64,000 nt of DNA from Hydrogenovibrio thermophilus. Its GTDB lineage: Bacteria > Pseudomonadota > Gammaproteobacteria > Thiomicrospirales > Thiomicrospiraceae. The DNA is taken from assembly GCF_004028275.1 (NCBI RefSeq), contig NZ_CP035033.1, positions 186,001 to 250,000 on the forward strand, given 5' to 3'. Shown here piece by piece: positions 45,332 through 56,387 of this stretch. Below the pieces are notes generated by a model. That model had not been told where the DNA came from and did not search any database. It saw only the letters and a list, made by a program, of their open reading frames with translations. Position numbers and translations under genes: made by a program. Each line of letters opens with the position of its first letter. The first letter of the stretch is position 1.

Positions 45332-46306
45332 ATGTCGACGTCTTCATCCACCTGGGAAACCCAGTGCCCGGTCATCCAGCACACCACTCATCCGCATGAC
45401 TTCGGTCAGGGGCAATTGCAGCGGGCCGAAAAACGCGCTTGGAGCGTCGCCTTTTTGACCTTGGTGGTGATGGTGGCGGAAGTCGTGGCGGGCTTGTTGA
45501 CCGGGTCCATGGCGCTGTTGGCGGACGGCATTCACATGGGGGGGCACGCTATTGCATTGGGTTTGGCCGCTGGCGCCTATTTTCTGGCGCGGCGCTATGC
45601 GCAAGACCGGCGATTGAGTTTCGGCAGCGGCAAAATCAAAGACTTGGCCGCTTACACCAGTGCACTGCTGTTGGGGGTATCGTCGATTTGGTTGGTGGTG
45701 GAGTCGGTGCATCGACTGTTGGCACCGGAACCGCTTTATGCGTTTGAAGCCATGGTGGTTGCGATTATCGGTTTAGTGGTTAATGTGGCATCGATTTTCA
45801 TGCTGTCCGGCGCGCATGAGCATCATCACGACCACGGTCATGAACACCACCATCACCCTGAAGCTGACAATAATATCAAAGCGGCATTATTTCATGTCAT
45901 GGCCGATGCGGTCACTTCGGTGGCGGCCATCGCCGGGTTGGCCGCGGCGTGGTTGTGGGGCTGGCAGTGGCTGGATCCGGCCATTGCCTTGCTGGCCGCG
46001 GTGTTGATTGTGCGTTGGTCGTGGGGCTTGCTGAAAAACACCGGCGCGATTCTGTTGGATGCCGAAGCACCGACGGAATTGCGGGAGCGTATCCGTCAGC
46101 GTTTGGAATCCCTGCCGGAAACCAAAGTGCTGGATCTGCACCTGTGGTCGGTCGGGCAGGGTTCCTGGACGCTGGTCGCATCGGTGGTCAGCCATCATGA
46201 TGCCTCGCCCAATCAGTACAAAGCCGCTTTGGCCGATATGGACGGCTTGCATCATCCGATTATCGAAGTGCATCTATGTCATTGCTGTGAAGAAAGCCAG
46301 GCCTGA
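45332..46306 (+). CDS. dmeF: Cation diffusion facilitator, DmeF-type Co/Ni efflux
   Basis: 324 residues from the ATG at 45332. Six membrane helices by inspection, first about 39-58. The metal-site helices show ALLADGIHMGGH (D-x3-H...H) and HVMADAVTSV (HxxxD). A histidine-rich cytoplasmic loop HEHHHDHGHEHHHH lies at about 165-180. The N-terminal HPHDFGQGQLQRAEKRAW and FGSGKIKDLAAYTSALLL are typical of DmeF rather than ZitB or FieF. Exports divalent metal by proton antiport. C-terminal CHCC may add metal binding. Ends with a near copy of the iterated word (46298). Confidence 0.88.
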   Translation: MSTSSSTWETQCPVIQHTTHPHDFGQGQLQRAEKRAWSVAFLTLVVMVAEVVAGLLTGSMALLADGIHMGGHAIALGLAAGAYFLARRYAQDRRLSFGSGKIKDLAAYTSALLLGVSSIWLVVESVHRLLAPEPLYAFEAMVVAIIGLVVNVASIFMLSGAHEHHHDHGHEHHHHPEADNNIKAALFHVMADAVTSVAAIAGLAAAWLWGWQWLDPAIALLAAVLIVRWSWGLLKNTGAILLDAEAPTELRERIRQRLESLPETKVLDLHLWSVGQGSWTLVASVVSHHDASPNQYKAALADMDGLHHPIIEVHLCHCCEESQA

Positions 46307-46324
46307 CGGTGTCGCCTTGACTGC

Positions 46325-46657
46325 TTAGGAAGGCGGAGGTGCGTCCGGTGAGATGCGTCGCAGCGTGCCGAGATTGGTCACCGCCGTGTCCGGGCCGGTG
46401 AGCGTATAGTGCATGGTCATACCTTTGGCTATGCCTTCCAAGTAAGTGACGAGCACGGTTTTGTCGCGGACTTCGTAACGCACTTTTTCCACGATGCCGT
46501 TGGCTTCGGTTTCACTGTCCCGAAAGGTGATGACCATGTCGGCATGACCGGTCAGTTGCCAGGTGCCCGCCAAAGGGCCGGGGTTGGAGTGAGACGTGCA
46601 GGCGATGAGGCTGAAGACGAATAAGCTCAGGATCAAACCGATGAAAGTCGTACGCAT
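46325..46657 (-). CDS. Small lipoprotein
   Basis: 110 residues from the Met at 46655-46657, preceded on the minus strand by a GGAGGCAT binding site. Signal MRTTFIGLILSLFVFSLIAC with lipobox LIAC. The mature part has GTWQLTGHADMVITF, a lipocalin-like/META-type opening, and a proline-rich tail. No family assigned. Follows the DsrE-like gene on the same strand by about 30 bases, so the two may be cotranscribed. It converges on dmeF. Confidence 0.65.
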   Translation of the reverse strand: MRTTFIGLILSLFVFSLIACTSHSNPGPLAGTWQLTGHADMVITFRDSETEANGIVEKVRYEVRDKTVLVTYLEGIAKGMTMHYTLTGPDTAVTNLGTLRRISPDAPPPS

Positions 46658-46688
46658 GGGAATGCCTCCATAAACGGTTGCGGTCATA

Positions 46689-47210
46689 CTAATACACCGG
46701 CACCAACGAATAACCTTGCGCTTGCCAGCCCATTACCGATAGAAACCCAGAGCGCACCGGCACGATGCCTGGGAGCAAGGTATCGTTGTCCACATTGAAA
46801 TAGGCCGTCGCGGTCGAGCAGGCTTCCATCTTCACGCCGATGTCTTTCAAGCGGGCAATCTGATTGGCAATGCTTTTCAGGGTGTCGCCGTATTCCATTT
46901 CAATGTTGTCGGCCGGTTTGGTGGTAATGAACTGCACCGCCGATGAAATAAAGATAATTCGAAGGTGCGGTTTCACCTTCTCTTTTAGCAGATTGTTGTA
47001 ATTGGATTCAATCCCCTTTAAGTAAGATAGCATGACATTTGGATTAGCTTTGCGCACATCATAGAGGGTGTAAATCTCGGAAATACCCTTCAGAGCCGCC
47101 TGATTGTTGAGGTTGGCGTCTCCGGCCTGGGCCGTCAGGGTATGAAAACTCAGCAAGCTGAGCGCGGAACCGATTAATAGTGTTTTAAGGGTTTGGGTTG
47201 GGAATGGCAT
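46689..47210 (-). CDS. Periplasmic DsrE/DsrF-like protein
   Basis: 173 residues from the ATG at 47208-47210, chosen for its AGGAGGAAACC binding site; a five-residue longer start lacks one. A signal peptide of about 29 (LTAQAG) precedes a DsrE-fold domain: VMLSYLKGIESNYNNLL, LRIIFISSAVQFI, LKDIGVKMEACSTATAYFNV with the single conserved Cys. DsrE-like proteins carry or relay sulfane sulfur in some organisms; exported versions are frequent in sulfur oxidisers. Direct role in sulfur metabolism here is inference. Confidence 0.8.
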   Translation of the reverse strand: MPFPTQTLKTLLIGSALSLLSFHTLTAQAGDANLNNQAALKGISEIYTLYDVRKANPNVMLSYLKGIESNYNNLLKEKVKPHLRIIFISSAVQFITTKPADNIEMEYGDTLKSIANQIARLKDIGVKMEACSTATAYFNVDNDTLLPGIVPVRSGFLSVMGWQAQGYSLVPVY

Positions 47211-47315
47211 GGTTTCCTCCTGCAAGGTGGGTTGTGGTTCATTTCATTTTAGAGGGGCTTAGGGTGCCATAATGCGTAAAAATCGTGCAATCAGTGTTTG
47301 CTAATTCGATTTTCA

Positions 47316-47325
47316 CCAGGCCTGG
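47316..47325. repeat. Intergenic CCAGGCCTGG word at the 3' end of the LHPP-like gene
   Basis: Perfect copy directly adjoining the stop codon; no T run, so not an obvious terminator. Confidence 0.9.
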
Positions 47326-48093
47326 TCAAAATTGTAAGTCGGCGATGCTGTGGAGAATGTGGGCGTTTTCGGGTAAAAGAGCTTCATCGCTGGGTTTGTA
47401 TTTCCCGGTGCGCACCAGGCTGGCTTGCAGCCCGGCATCAATCGCGCCTTGTACGTCGCCGATGACATCGTCGCCAATCATCAAACATTCTTCCGACTGA
47501 AACCCGGTGGAAGCCACCACCTGTTCGAAAAAGGCCCGGTCCGGTTTGCCCGTAATAATGGCTTCGACGCCGCTGGCCCATTCCAGCCCATGAATGAATA
47601 CACCGGCATCAAGTTTGAAGCCTTCGGCATCTTTGTAATATTTGTTCTTGCCGATGCCGATTAACGGAAAACCCGCTTCCACCAAATTGAAAGCTTGGTT
47701 GAGGGTGTGATAATTCAGCCCGTCTTGCGCATCGCCCAACAGTACGCAATTAGGGTCGGTTTGGTCGATGTCGGTGAATTCGGTTTTCAGATTCGGGTGA
47801 ATCAGGCAATAAGGCCGCAGTTGGTGCTGTTGGATATACGCTTTGGCGGCTTTGGGTGCCGTGAACAGTTCCGAGGGCGAAAAGTCGAACCCGAGGGTGT
47901 GCAGCTGTTGCAGAATCATCTCCGACGATTGACTGGCGGTGTTGGTGACGAAACGCAGAGTGTAACCTTGTTCGCGTGCTCGGCGGATGGCGTCTACGGC
48001 GCCCGGGATGGCTTGGGTGCCGATGTACAGCACGCCGCTGAGGTCGAAAAGAATGGCTTTGAGTGCGGGCGAAAATCGAGCGGTCATAGACAC
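47326..48093 (-). CDS. LHPP-like HAD-IIA phosphatase
   Basis: 255 residues (or 253 from the second Met). HAD motif I is FDLSGVLYIG, in which the general acid Asp is replaced by Ser. This D-x-S-G-V-L-Y form, together with LRPYCLIHPNLKTEFTDID, IGKNKYYK and the motif IV GDDVIGDVQGA, is that of LHPP, the phospholysine/phosphohistidine phosphatase first described in animals. NagD-type sugar phosphatases keep D-x-D. Cytoplasmic; substrate in bacteria uncertain. A CCAGGCCTGG word directly abuts its stop codon (47316-47325). Confidence 0.85.
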   Translation of the reverse strand: MSMTARFSPALKAILFDLSGVLYIGTQAIPGAVDAIRRAREQGYTLRFVTNTASQSSEMILQQLHTLGFDFSPSELFTAPKAAKAYIQQHQLRPYCLIHPNLKTEFTDIDQTDPNCVLLGDAQDGLNYHTLNQAFNLVEAGFPLIGIGKNKYYKDAEGFKLDAGVFIHGLEWASGVEAIITGKPDRAFFEQVVASTGFQSEECLMIGDDVIGDVQGAIDAGLQASLVRTGKYKPSDEALLPENAHILHSIADLQF

Positions 48094-48344
48094 CTCCGGT
48101 TGGATGGTTTCTTTAAGTTTTTATGGTACCAAAGTGTCCGCTATAAAAAAGTTTTTTACTGCTATTTCAAGGCATTGTCATAGTTTCCGCTTGAAAAAAA
48201 TATCATTTTCATTAATCTGTTAAAACTGTTTGTATTGTTTTTTATACGATTGTTTACGTAACTCAAGGCATTTCTCAAAGACGAGAGCACCGATAAAGGT
48301 ATCCATTGGTTGATAAGCCGTTTTGGCTTTCATAGGAGGCAAGC

Positions 48345-49526
48345 ATGCGTCACTCGACTGTCTTGGCCGACAAGGAAGTTCGTGCTGGTACTTTGGTTTC
48401 CGGCCGCTTAGGAAAAGCGGCGGATTTTCTCGAATCTCAACTGGCGAAAGCCGGTCTCACCGTGAACGGTTCCAACCCCTGGGACCCGCAAATCCATAAT
48501 GCCCAAACCTACTGGCGGGTGTTGCGCGACGGCACGCTCGGGGCCGGGGAAAGTTACATGGATCACTGGTGGGACTGCGAACAACTGGACGAAATGATTA
48601 CCCGCGCCATGACCGCCAAACTGGACGAATCCTTGACCGGGCGCTGGATCTTCATCAAACATTGGCTGATGGCGCGTTTGACGAATATGCAATCGGAAAA
48701 GCGCGCCTATCAAGTTGGTGAGCAACATTATGACGTCGGCAATGACCTCTACGAAGCCATGCTGGACCCGACTATGGCCTATTCCTGCGGTTATTGGAAA
48801 AACGCCGACAGCCTGCATCAGGCCCAAGAAGCCAAGTTGGACTTGATTTGCCAGAAACTGGAGTTGCAACCCAATGAAACGGTGCTTGATATTGGGTGTG
48901 GTTGGGGCAGTTTCGCCGAATTGGCGGCGCGCAAATATGGGGTGCACGTCACCGGTTTGACCATTTCGCGTGAACAGCAACAGCTCGCCGAACAGCGTTG
49001 CAAAGACTTGCCGGTAACCATTGAACTCAAAGACTACCGTAAAATGGAAGGCACGTTCGACAAGCTGGTGTCCATCGGCATGTTCGAGCACGTCGGGCCA
49101 AAAAATTACGACACCTACATGCGCACCGCTTACGACTTGATGAAAGACGACGGGATTTTCGTACTGCACACCATCGGCAGCGACAAGTCGTTTTACGTCA
49201 CCAATCCGTGGATTCACAAATACATTTTCCCGAACGGTTCGATTCCGTCGTTGGCGCAAATCAATAAGGCGGCGGAACCCTATTTTGTGGTGGAAGACGT
49301 GCACAATTTCGGGCCGGATTACGACCGCACCTTGATGGCGTGGCAACGCAATTTCGACCAGGCCTGGCCGGATTTGCAAGACCGTTACGACAGCCGTTTT
49401 TATCGGATGTGGAATTATTATCTGAAAATTTCCGCCGGGGCTTTCCGAAGCCGTTCCCTACAGTTGTATCAAGTGGTGCTGCGTAAACGTCTGACGCCGC
49501 TGGATCCCTATCACAGCAAACGCTGA
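48345..49526 (+). CDS. cfa: Cyclopropane-fatty-acyl-phospholipid synthase
   Basis: Adds a methylene from S-adenosylmethionine across cis double bonds of membrane lipids. 393 residues. An N-terminal lipid-binding domain is followed by the methyltransferase core with GEQHYDVGNDLYEAMLDPTMAYSCGYW, LDIGCGWGSFAELAA, MFEHVGPKNYDTYM and HTIGSD, all diagnostic. Preceded by AGGAGGCAAGC. A 250-base AT-rich upstream region should hold its promoter. It converges on thiD. CCAGGCCTGG at 49358. Confidence 0.96.
   Translation: MRHSTVLADKEVRAGTLVSGRLGKAADFLESQLAKAGLTVNGSNPWDPQIHNAQTYWRVLRDGTLGAGESYMDHWWDCEQLDEMITRAMTAKLDESLTGRWIFIKHWLMARLTNMQSEKRAYQVGEQHYDVGNDLYEAMLDPTMAYSCGYWKNADSLHQAQEAKLDLICQKLELQPNETVLDIGCGWGSFAELAARKYGVHVTGLTISREQQQLAEQRCKDLPVTIELKDYRKMEGTFDKLVSIGMFEHVGPKNYDTYMRTAYDLMKDDGIFVLHTIGSDKSFYVTNPWIHKYIFPNGSIPSLAQINKAAEPYFVVEDVHNFGPDYDRTLMAWQRNFDQAWPDLQDRYDSRFYRMWNYYLKISAGAFRSRSLQLYQVVLRKRLTPLDPYHSKR
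49358..49367. repeat. CCAGGCCTGG word in cfa
   Basis: Perfect copy, Asp-Gln-Ala-Trp. Confidence 0.9.
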
Positions 49527-49550
49527 AGAAGGTTGGAGCCTAATCGGGCC

Positions 49551-50399
49551 TCAAACATGACGAATGTCGCGAATGTGTATTGGCTCTCGGCGCTTTGCCG
49601 TGGATGAGTCATGGTAATGGAAATAAAGGGCCTCGGACTGGCTCAGCCAAGCGGTTAGATAACGCTTGGCGTTGCCGACGGCCTCTTCCAGTGTTCTTCC
49701 TTGGGCCAGCTCGGTGGCGATGGCGGATGAAAACACGCAGCCGGTACCGTGGGTGTGGGTGGTGGACACCCGCGGGCTGGAGAAGCGTTTCGGTTCGGAC
49801 TTAACGCCGCGGGTTGGCTGAATCAAAATGTCGGCTGCCGCATCGGTTTCCCCGCTGTGGCCGCCTTTGAGCACGGCCGCTTGAACGCCCATCTCACACA
49901 ACGCCTTTTCGATTTCAACCAGATCATCGGCCGGCGTTTCCGGCGCACGGTCCAACAGGTGATTCAACTCCGGTAAATTGGGGGTGATGACGTCGGCCAG
50001 CGGAAACAATTTTTCCACTAGAATGCTGACGGCGTCGGCGGCCAACAACGGGTGCCCGCTGGAGCTGACCAGCACCGTATCCAGCACCACGGCACTGGTT
50101 GGGTGACGTTGCAACGTCGTGGCGACCACGTCAATCAATTCCGCATTGGCGAGCATGCCGATTTTGACGGCGTCGATTTGCACATCCTCGAACAAGGCCT
50201 GCAATTGGTGGTGTAACGTTTCTGCCGCTAAAGCTTCCACCTGTTGTACGCCCTGCGAATTTTGCGCTGTCACCGCGGTAAGGGCGCTGAAACCGTAACC
50301 GCCCAAAGCGTGGATGGTTTTCAAATCGGCTTGAATGCCGGCACCGCCGTAAGGGTCGGAACCCGCAATGGTCAAAACGGTTGGTGTGGTGGGGCGCAT
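49551..50399 (-). CDS. thiD: Hydroxymethylpyrimidine (phosphate) kinase
   Basis: Makes HMP diphosphate for thiamine synthesis. 282 residues from the Met at 50397-50399 (MRPTTPTVLTIAGSDPYGGAGIQADLKT), the canonical start; the longer reading overlaps thiE. GGYGFSALTAVTAQN, MLANAELI and GTGCVFSSAIAT are the ribokinase-fold motifs. The loop after KGGHSGE is longer than usual. Last gene of the thiC-O-S-G-E-D operon. Confidence 0.95.
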   Translation of the reverse strand: MRPTTPTVLTIAGSDPYGGAGIQADLKTIHALGGYGFSALTAVTAQNSQGVQQVEALAAETLHHQLQALFEDVQIDAVKIGMLANAELIDVVATTLQRHPTSAVVLDTVLVSSSGHPLLAADAVSILVEKLFPLADVITPNLPELNHLLDRAPETPADDLVEIEKALCEMGVQAAVLKGGHSGETDAAADILIQPTRGVKSEPKRFSSPRVSTTHTHGTGCVFSSAIATELAQGRTLEEAVGNAKRYLTAWLSQSEALYFHYHDSSTAKRREPIHIRDIRHV

Positions 50400-50412
50400 A
50401 AAGGATTTTTCC

Positions 50413-51108
50413 TTATCGAAAGGTTGTCTCGTCATTGGGCCTTTTCGACCAGGCCTGGTAGTTTTCGGCAAACCGGGTTTGCAGGGTGTTGAGGTGTTCG
50501 GCGCCGTCGGCTTGATGCAATTGTAACCCTTGAATCATTGCCACGCCATTGGCGCCGGCGCGCACCACGGCGCCCAGTTGTTCCAATCCAATCCCGCCGA
50601 TGGCAACCACCGGTATTGGCAGCGAACGGTTCCAATGGCTTAGATTGTCCAGCCCGACCGCTGGATAGTCGAGTTGTTTGCTTTGGGTGCCGAAAATCGG
50701 GCCGATGGCGAGATACGACGGTTGCAACGGCAAGGCGGTTTCGATTTCCGACGGATTATGGGTGCTGACGCCAAGCCGTAAACCGGCTTGAAACAGTGAT
50801 TGGGCATCGGCGGTGTGCAAATCTTCCTGGCCGAGATGCACGCCGTAAGCGCCCAATTCGATGGCGATTTGCCAGTAATCGTTGATGAACAAACGGGCAT
50901 TGTAGGTTTCCGCCAAGCGCACGGTGGCGGCGAGTTCTTGGCGCAAAGCCTTGCCCTGCAAATCCTTAATGCGGACTTGCAGGGTGGTGATACCGTTTTG
51001 GAACAACAAAGCGGCGTCTTCGGCGCGGTTGACCAACGGATAAAGCCCCAGCGGTTGCTCGGGCGTTTGGCAAGATGGAAACTGCATTTTGACCAGACCT
51101 GCTTTCAT
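50413..51108 (-). CDS. thiE: Thiamine-phosphate synthase
   Basis: Joins HMP diphosphate and thiazole phosphate. 231 residues with LQVRIKDLQGKAL, FINDYWQIAIELGAYGVHLGQEDL, LRLGVSTHNPSEI, LAIGPIFGTQSK and VVAIGGIGLEQLGAVVRAGANGVAM, the full TIM-barrel motif set. A shorter start at the second Met (MQFPSC) is possible. Ends 13 bases before thiD starts. CCAGGCCTGG at 50449 encodes Gln-Ala-Trp near the C terminus. Confidence 0.95.
   Translation of the reverse strand: MKAGLVKMQFPSCQTPEQPLGLYPLVNRAEDAALLFQNGITTLQVRIKDLQGKALRQELAATVRLAETYNARLFINDYWQIAIELGAYGVHLGQEDLHTADAQSLFQAGLRLGVSTHNPSEIETALPLQPSYLAIGPIFGTQSKQLDYPAVGLDNLSHWNRSLPIPVVAIGGIGLEQLGAVVRAGANGVAMIQGLQLHQADGAEHLNTLQTRFAENYQAWSKRPNDETTFR
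50449..50458. repeat. CCAGGCCTGG word in thiE
   Basis: Perfect copy on the minus-strand gene, Tyr-Gln-Ala-Trp. Confidence 0.9.
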
Positions 51109-51140
51109 TAGGATGACACTAGAACGACACTAGAACAGCA

Positions 51141-51989
51141 CTAGGTCGAAGAGTTTTCTTGATGCCAGAAAGGCGTGCCGACCACCGGAGTGGACGGCAC
51201 CGCCAGGTTGCGTTCCGGCATGGTGCCGGCCTGGCGGCCGTAAAAACCAGCTTCCACCGCAGACTTGAAAGCGCGGGCCATCTTTTCCGGTTGCGGCGAC
51301 AGCGCCACGGCGGAATTGAGTAAAACACCGTCGTAACCCATTTCCAGCGCTTGAACCGCATGGGACGGTTTGCCGATACCGGCGTCCACAATCAGGTTCA
51401 ACTCCGGAAAGCGTTCCCGCAAAATGCCCAGGTTGTAAGGGTTCATCAGCCCTTTGCCCGACCCGATGGGCGAGCCCCACGGCATGAGAATTCGGCAACC
51501 GGCATCGACCAGTTTTTGCGCCAGCACCAAATCGTCAGTGGTGTAAGGGAAGACCTCGAAACCGTCCTTAACCAGCGCTTCCGCCGCTTTGACCAGTTCG
51601 AAAGGGTCGGGTTGCAGTGTGTATTGGTCGCCGATGACTTCCAGTTTCACCCAGTGGGTCTGAAAGACTTCGCGTGCCATTTGCGCGGTGGTGATGGCTT
51701 CTTTGGCGGAGTGACAACCGGCGGTATTCGGCAGAACCTTGACGTTCAGGGCTTGAATTCGCTGCCAGAAATCCTGACCGGCCGCATCGCCCGCCGCCTG
51801 ACGGCGCAGCGAGACCGTGACGATTTCCGAACCGGAAGCGTGCACGGAGGCTTGCATCGCCTGAGGTGACGAATACAGGGCGGAGCCGATCAACAAGCGG
51901 CTGTTCAGGGTTTCGCCGCCGATGTGCCAAGTCATGTCGTTTTGTGCGGAAGGGGTGTGTGTTGAAGTTGTTTGTGCCGGCATATTCAA
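51141..51989 (-). CDS. thiG: Thiazole synthase
   Basis: Forms the thiazole ring from deoxyxylulose phosphate, dehydroglycine and ThiS-thiocarboxylate. 282 residues, with an N-terminal extension of about 18 that is not conserved. Core motifs are [34 protein letters not shown] with the Schiff-base Lys, [24 protein letters not shown] and [11 protein letters not shown]. Its start overlaps the ThiS stop by four bases. Confidence 0.96.
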   Translation of the reverse strand: MNMPAQTTSTHTPSAQNDMTWHIGGETLNSRLLIGSALYSSPQAMQASVHASGSEIVTVSLRRQAAGDAAGQDFWQRIQALNVKVLPNTAGCHSAKEAITTAQMAREVFQTHWVKLEVIGDQYTLQPDPFELVKAAEALVKDGFEVFPYTTDDLVLAQKLVDAGCRILMPWGSPIGSGKGLMNPYNLGILRERFPELNLIVDAGIGKPSHAVQALEMGYDGVLLNSAVALSPQPEKMARAFKSAVEAGFYGRQAGTMPERNLAVPSTPVVGTPFWHQENSST

Positions 51990-52186
51990 CCTCCTTGCAT
52001 CGGCGCGACGATTTCAATGCGGTCGCCGTCTTGTAAAGCCGTTTCCCGGTATTGACCGCGCGGAACGAAGGTTTCGTTGACCGCCACGGCAAACTGGTTC
52101 GGTTGGTAGCCGAGTTGTTCCAGTAACGCTTGCAAATTCGGCAAAGTGTCGAAAGCCTGCGGTTGATCGTTAATCAAAAGTGTCAT
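51986..52186 (-). CDS. thiS: Sulfur carrier protein ThiS
   Basis: 66-residue ubiquitin-like protein ending in the functional Gly-Gly (IVAPMQGG), which is adenylated and thiocarboxylated to carry sulfur for Thi[14 protein letters not shown] is the family core. Overlaps thiG by four bases. No thiF or thiI lies in the window. Confidence 0.96.
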   Translation of the reverse strand: MTLLINDQPQAFDTLPNLQALLEQLGYQPNQFAVAVNETFVPRGQYRETALQDGDRIEIVAPMQGG

Positions 52187-52225
52187 AGTCGTTTCCTATT
52201 CTGTGCGTTTTGGCCGTCGATATCA

Positions 52226-53308
52226 TTAAGCGGCATCGGCGGTGGCAAAACCGCTTTCCATCAATGCCTGCTCCACCACCGCGGGCGTCAGTAGATAACC
52301 GTGACGATACAGGCCGTTGATTCGAGTGACTTGTGGTTCATGCCGAATCGACGGCAGGTTATCGTCCAATGCCGGGCGGCAGTTGGTCAGGCTGTTGACG
52401 ATGCGTGCTTCGCCGAAACCGGGGTGCAAACTGTAGGCCGCCGACAGCAGTTCCAGACTGGAACGTACCGACATGGAGCTCATGTCATCGCTTTCGATTT
52501 CGGTGGCGCCGATGACGTAACGGTGCGGCGTATCGGCGGACGGGCGCGGTACGATGTAAATGCGGTAACGCGGGTGCATCAAACGCACCGGTCGGGTCAG
52601 TTTGACATCGGGAGCATCCAACCAGAAGACTTCGCCGCGTACGCCGCGCAAGTCGGTGACGTCTTTTTTGGCACCGAGCCCTCGGGTGTCGAACGCCCAA
52701 TCGAATGTGAAGGGATTCGAACCGACGTGAATGCATCCGTCTTTCAGGTCGGTGACTTCGGCGTGGGTGTGCCAAATGACCTCTGGGTGTTCGCGCAGGT
52801 AGCTTCGGCTTCGATCCATAAAGCGTTGGGCATTGACCTGACCTTCGCTCGGTAGGAAAAAGCCACGCGAATGATGGCTTAAATCCGGTTCCAGTTGCTG
52901 AAGGGCATTTGGGTCCAGCGCTTGAATCGATTCGGCCGCATCGGGCGATTTGGCTTTGGCGCGTAGTTGCGCCATAAACCGTTCCAATTCCGCCATGTCC
53001 GCCGGGTGAGCGGTGATGACGCTGCCGGCCTGTTGCAGGGCGTCGGGAATGCCGAGTTGCTCCAGCAGGCCTGGCCAAATTTGGATGGAACGCTGTCCGA
53101 GATCGAAAATATCCGATTCGGCGGTTTCCAGTTCCGCAAACGGCGCCAGCATGCCCGCAGCGACCCGTGCAGCCGCGTTTTCCGATTCATCGGAATCCTT
53201 TTCGAACAAGGTCACGCGGTGGCCTTGCGCCAACAGTTTCAGCGCCAGCATCCGGCCGACGAGGCCGGCCCCGGCGATGCCGAGGTGTTGCTTGGTGACG
53301 TGTTTCAT
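52226..53308 (-). CDS. thiO: Glycine oxidase ThiO
   Basis: 360 residues, FAD-dependent. Oxidises glycine to dehydroglycine, the nitrogen donor of the thiazole ring in the oxygen-dependent route (in place of the radical SAM enzyme ThiH). LGIAGAGLVGRMLALKLLAQGHRVTLFEKD is the dinucleotide-binding fold; SSMSVRSSLELLSAAYSLHPGFGEA and the C-terminal YRHGYLLTPAVVE are typical of ThiO. Presence of ThiO implies aerobic thiamine synthesis. A word variant (GCAGGCCTGG) lies at 53065. Confidence 0.93.
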   Translation of the reverse strand: MKHVTKQHLGIAGAGLVGRMLALKLLAQGHRVTLFEKDSDESENAAARVAAGMLAPFAELETAESDIFDLGQRSIQIWPGLLEQLGIPDALQQAGSVITAHPADMAELERFMAQLRAKAKSPDAAESIQALDPNALQQLEPDLSHHSRGFFLPSEGQVNAQRFMDRSRSYLREHPEVIWHTHAEVTDLKDGCIHVGSNPFTFDWAFDTRGLGAKKDVTDLRGVRGEVFWLDAPDVKLTRPVRLMHPRYRIYIVPRPSADTPHRYVIGATEIESDDMSSMSVRSSLELLSAAYSLHPGFGEARIVNSLTNCRPALDDNLPSIRHEPQVTRINGLYRHGYLLTPAVVEQALMESGFATADAA

Positions 53309-53320
53309 GACGACCTCTGC

Positions 53321-55462
<2,142 letters not shown>

Positions 55463-55572
55463 CTTCCCTACGCTGGCTTTAACCAGATCAAGTTCAACGG
55501 GCCCGACAGCCGGGAGGGGCGATTTGCCCTTTCCACTCAGTCGTCTCAGCACTTAGGTGTGCACCCCGAGAG
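55463..55572 (-). promoter_or_regulatory. TPP riboswitch (THI element)
   Basis: Read on the minus strand: CTCGGGGTGC opens the P1/P2 helices, CTGAGA gives the pyrimidine-binding turn, then CCCGTTGAACTTGATCTGG and CCAGCGTAGGGAA close the pyrophosphate arm. All conserved THI-box segments are present in order. The P3 region (GGGCAAATCGCCC) forms an extra stem. It should repress the thiC operon when thiamine diphosphate is plentiful. Confidence 0.96.
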
Positions 55573-55736
55573 ATGAAACGCCATTGTATCAGAAGCGAAT
55601 GCAAATGCGAGTGAAATTAAAAATGCCTGTTTAATCATGTGGTTAAACGTTATTGCACAAAGTCCGGGGGTGTGGATAATGGAGACGTATTATAAAAGTG
55701 ACTCATAATAAAAAAAGTTTAAGAGGAAGGGTGTAA

Positions 55737-56201
55737 ATGGGGACGATTGTTGCGACCTCGCTGCATACGGTGGCAGCGGTTTTGTGGGTGGGGGGTATTT
55801 TCCTGGCTTATCGGGTGCTGCGGCCGGCGGCGATGGCACTGGAGCCGCCACAGCGTTTGACGCTGTGGGCCGATGTGTTCGGACGTTTTTTCCCGTGGGT
55901 GTGGGGGTTTATCGTTCTGTTGGTGATTTCCGGTTACTGGGATTGGATGACGCGCTTCGGTGATTTGACCGCCGTGCCGTTGTACTTGCATGCCATGCAG
56001 TGGGTGGGTTGGCTGATGATCGGTTTGTTCGCCTGGTTGTATTTCGGCCCCTTCAAAACCTTTCGAAACCATGTAAAGGCGGGGCAGTTTGCCGAAGCCG
56101 GACAGGTGATGAACGCTAAAATGCGTCCGGTGATTGCCATCAACCTGTCGTTGGGTGTATTGGAGGCGGTGATTGGCGCTTCCGGGCCTTACTGGGGATA
56201 A
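55737..56201 (+). CDS. CopD-like integral membrane protein
   Basis: 154 residues, four membrane helices by inspection. HTVAAVLWVGGIFLAYRVLRPA and YLHAMQWVGWLMIGLFAWLYFGPF resemble the CopD family of copper/heme-associated membrane proteins, with conserved histidines in helices 1 and 3. Such short members are often annotated only as hypothetical. Starts after AAGAGGAAGGG. Single gene with a terminator after it. Confidence 0.75.
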   Translation: MGTIVATSLHTVAAVLWVGGIFLAYRVLRPAAMALEPPQRLTLWADVFGRFFPWVWGFIVLLVISGYWDWMTRFGDLTAVPLYLHAMQWVGWLMIGLFAWLYFGPFKTFRNHVKAGQFAEAGQVMNAKMRPVIAINLSLGVLEAVIGASGPYWG

Positions 56202-56215
56202 GCCCGGGTTTAAAG

Positions 56216-56240
56216 CAAAATGCCCAGGCCTGGGCATTTT
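56216..56240. terminator. Terminator built on the CCAGGCCTGG word
   Basis: AAAATGC-CCAGGCCTGG-GCATTTTT; the ten-base centre (56224-56233) is a perfect copy of the iterated palindrome. Third intergenic hairpin made from it. Confidence 0.85.
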
Positions 56241-56387
56241 TATATCGTTATGATTTTATTGAAACTTTGTAATACCCTTGATAACCGGATAAAAATTTTC
56301 TTAAAACAAGCGATTTGAAAAGGCTTGAAAACCCGTTATAGTGTTAGCCAATTGAGATTAATTACGTAGTTTGGAGTCGAAAGATTT

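Noticed and set aside
48408-49379. 323-residue open frame opposite cfa
   Set aside because: Antisense shadow of a confident gene; no domain or start signal.
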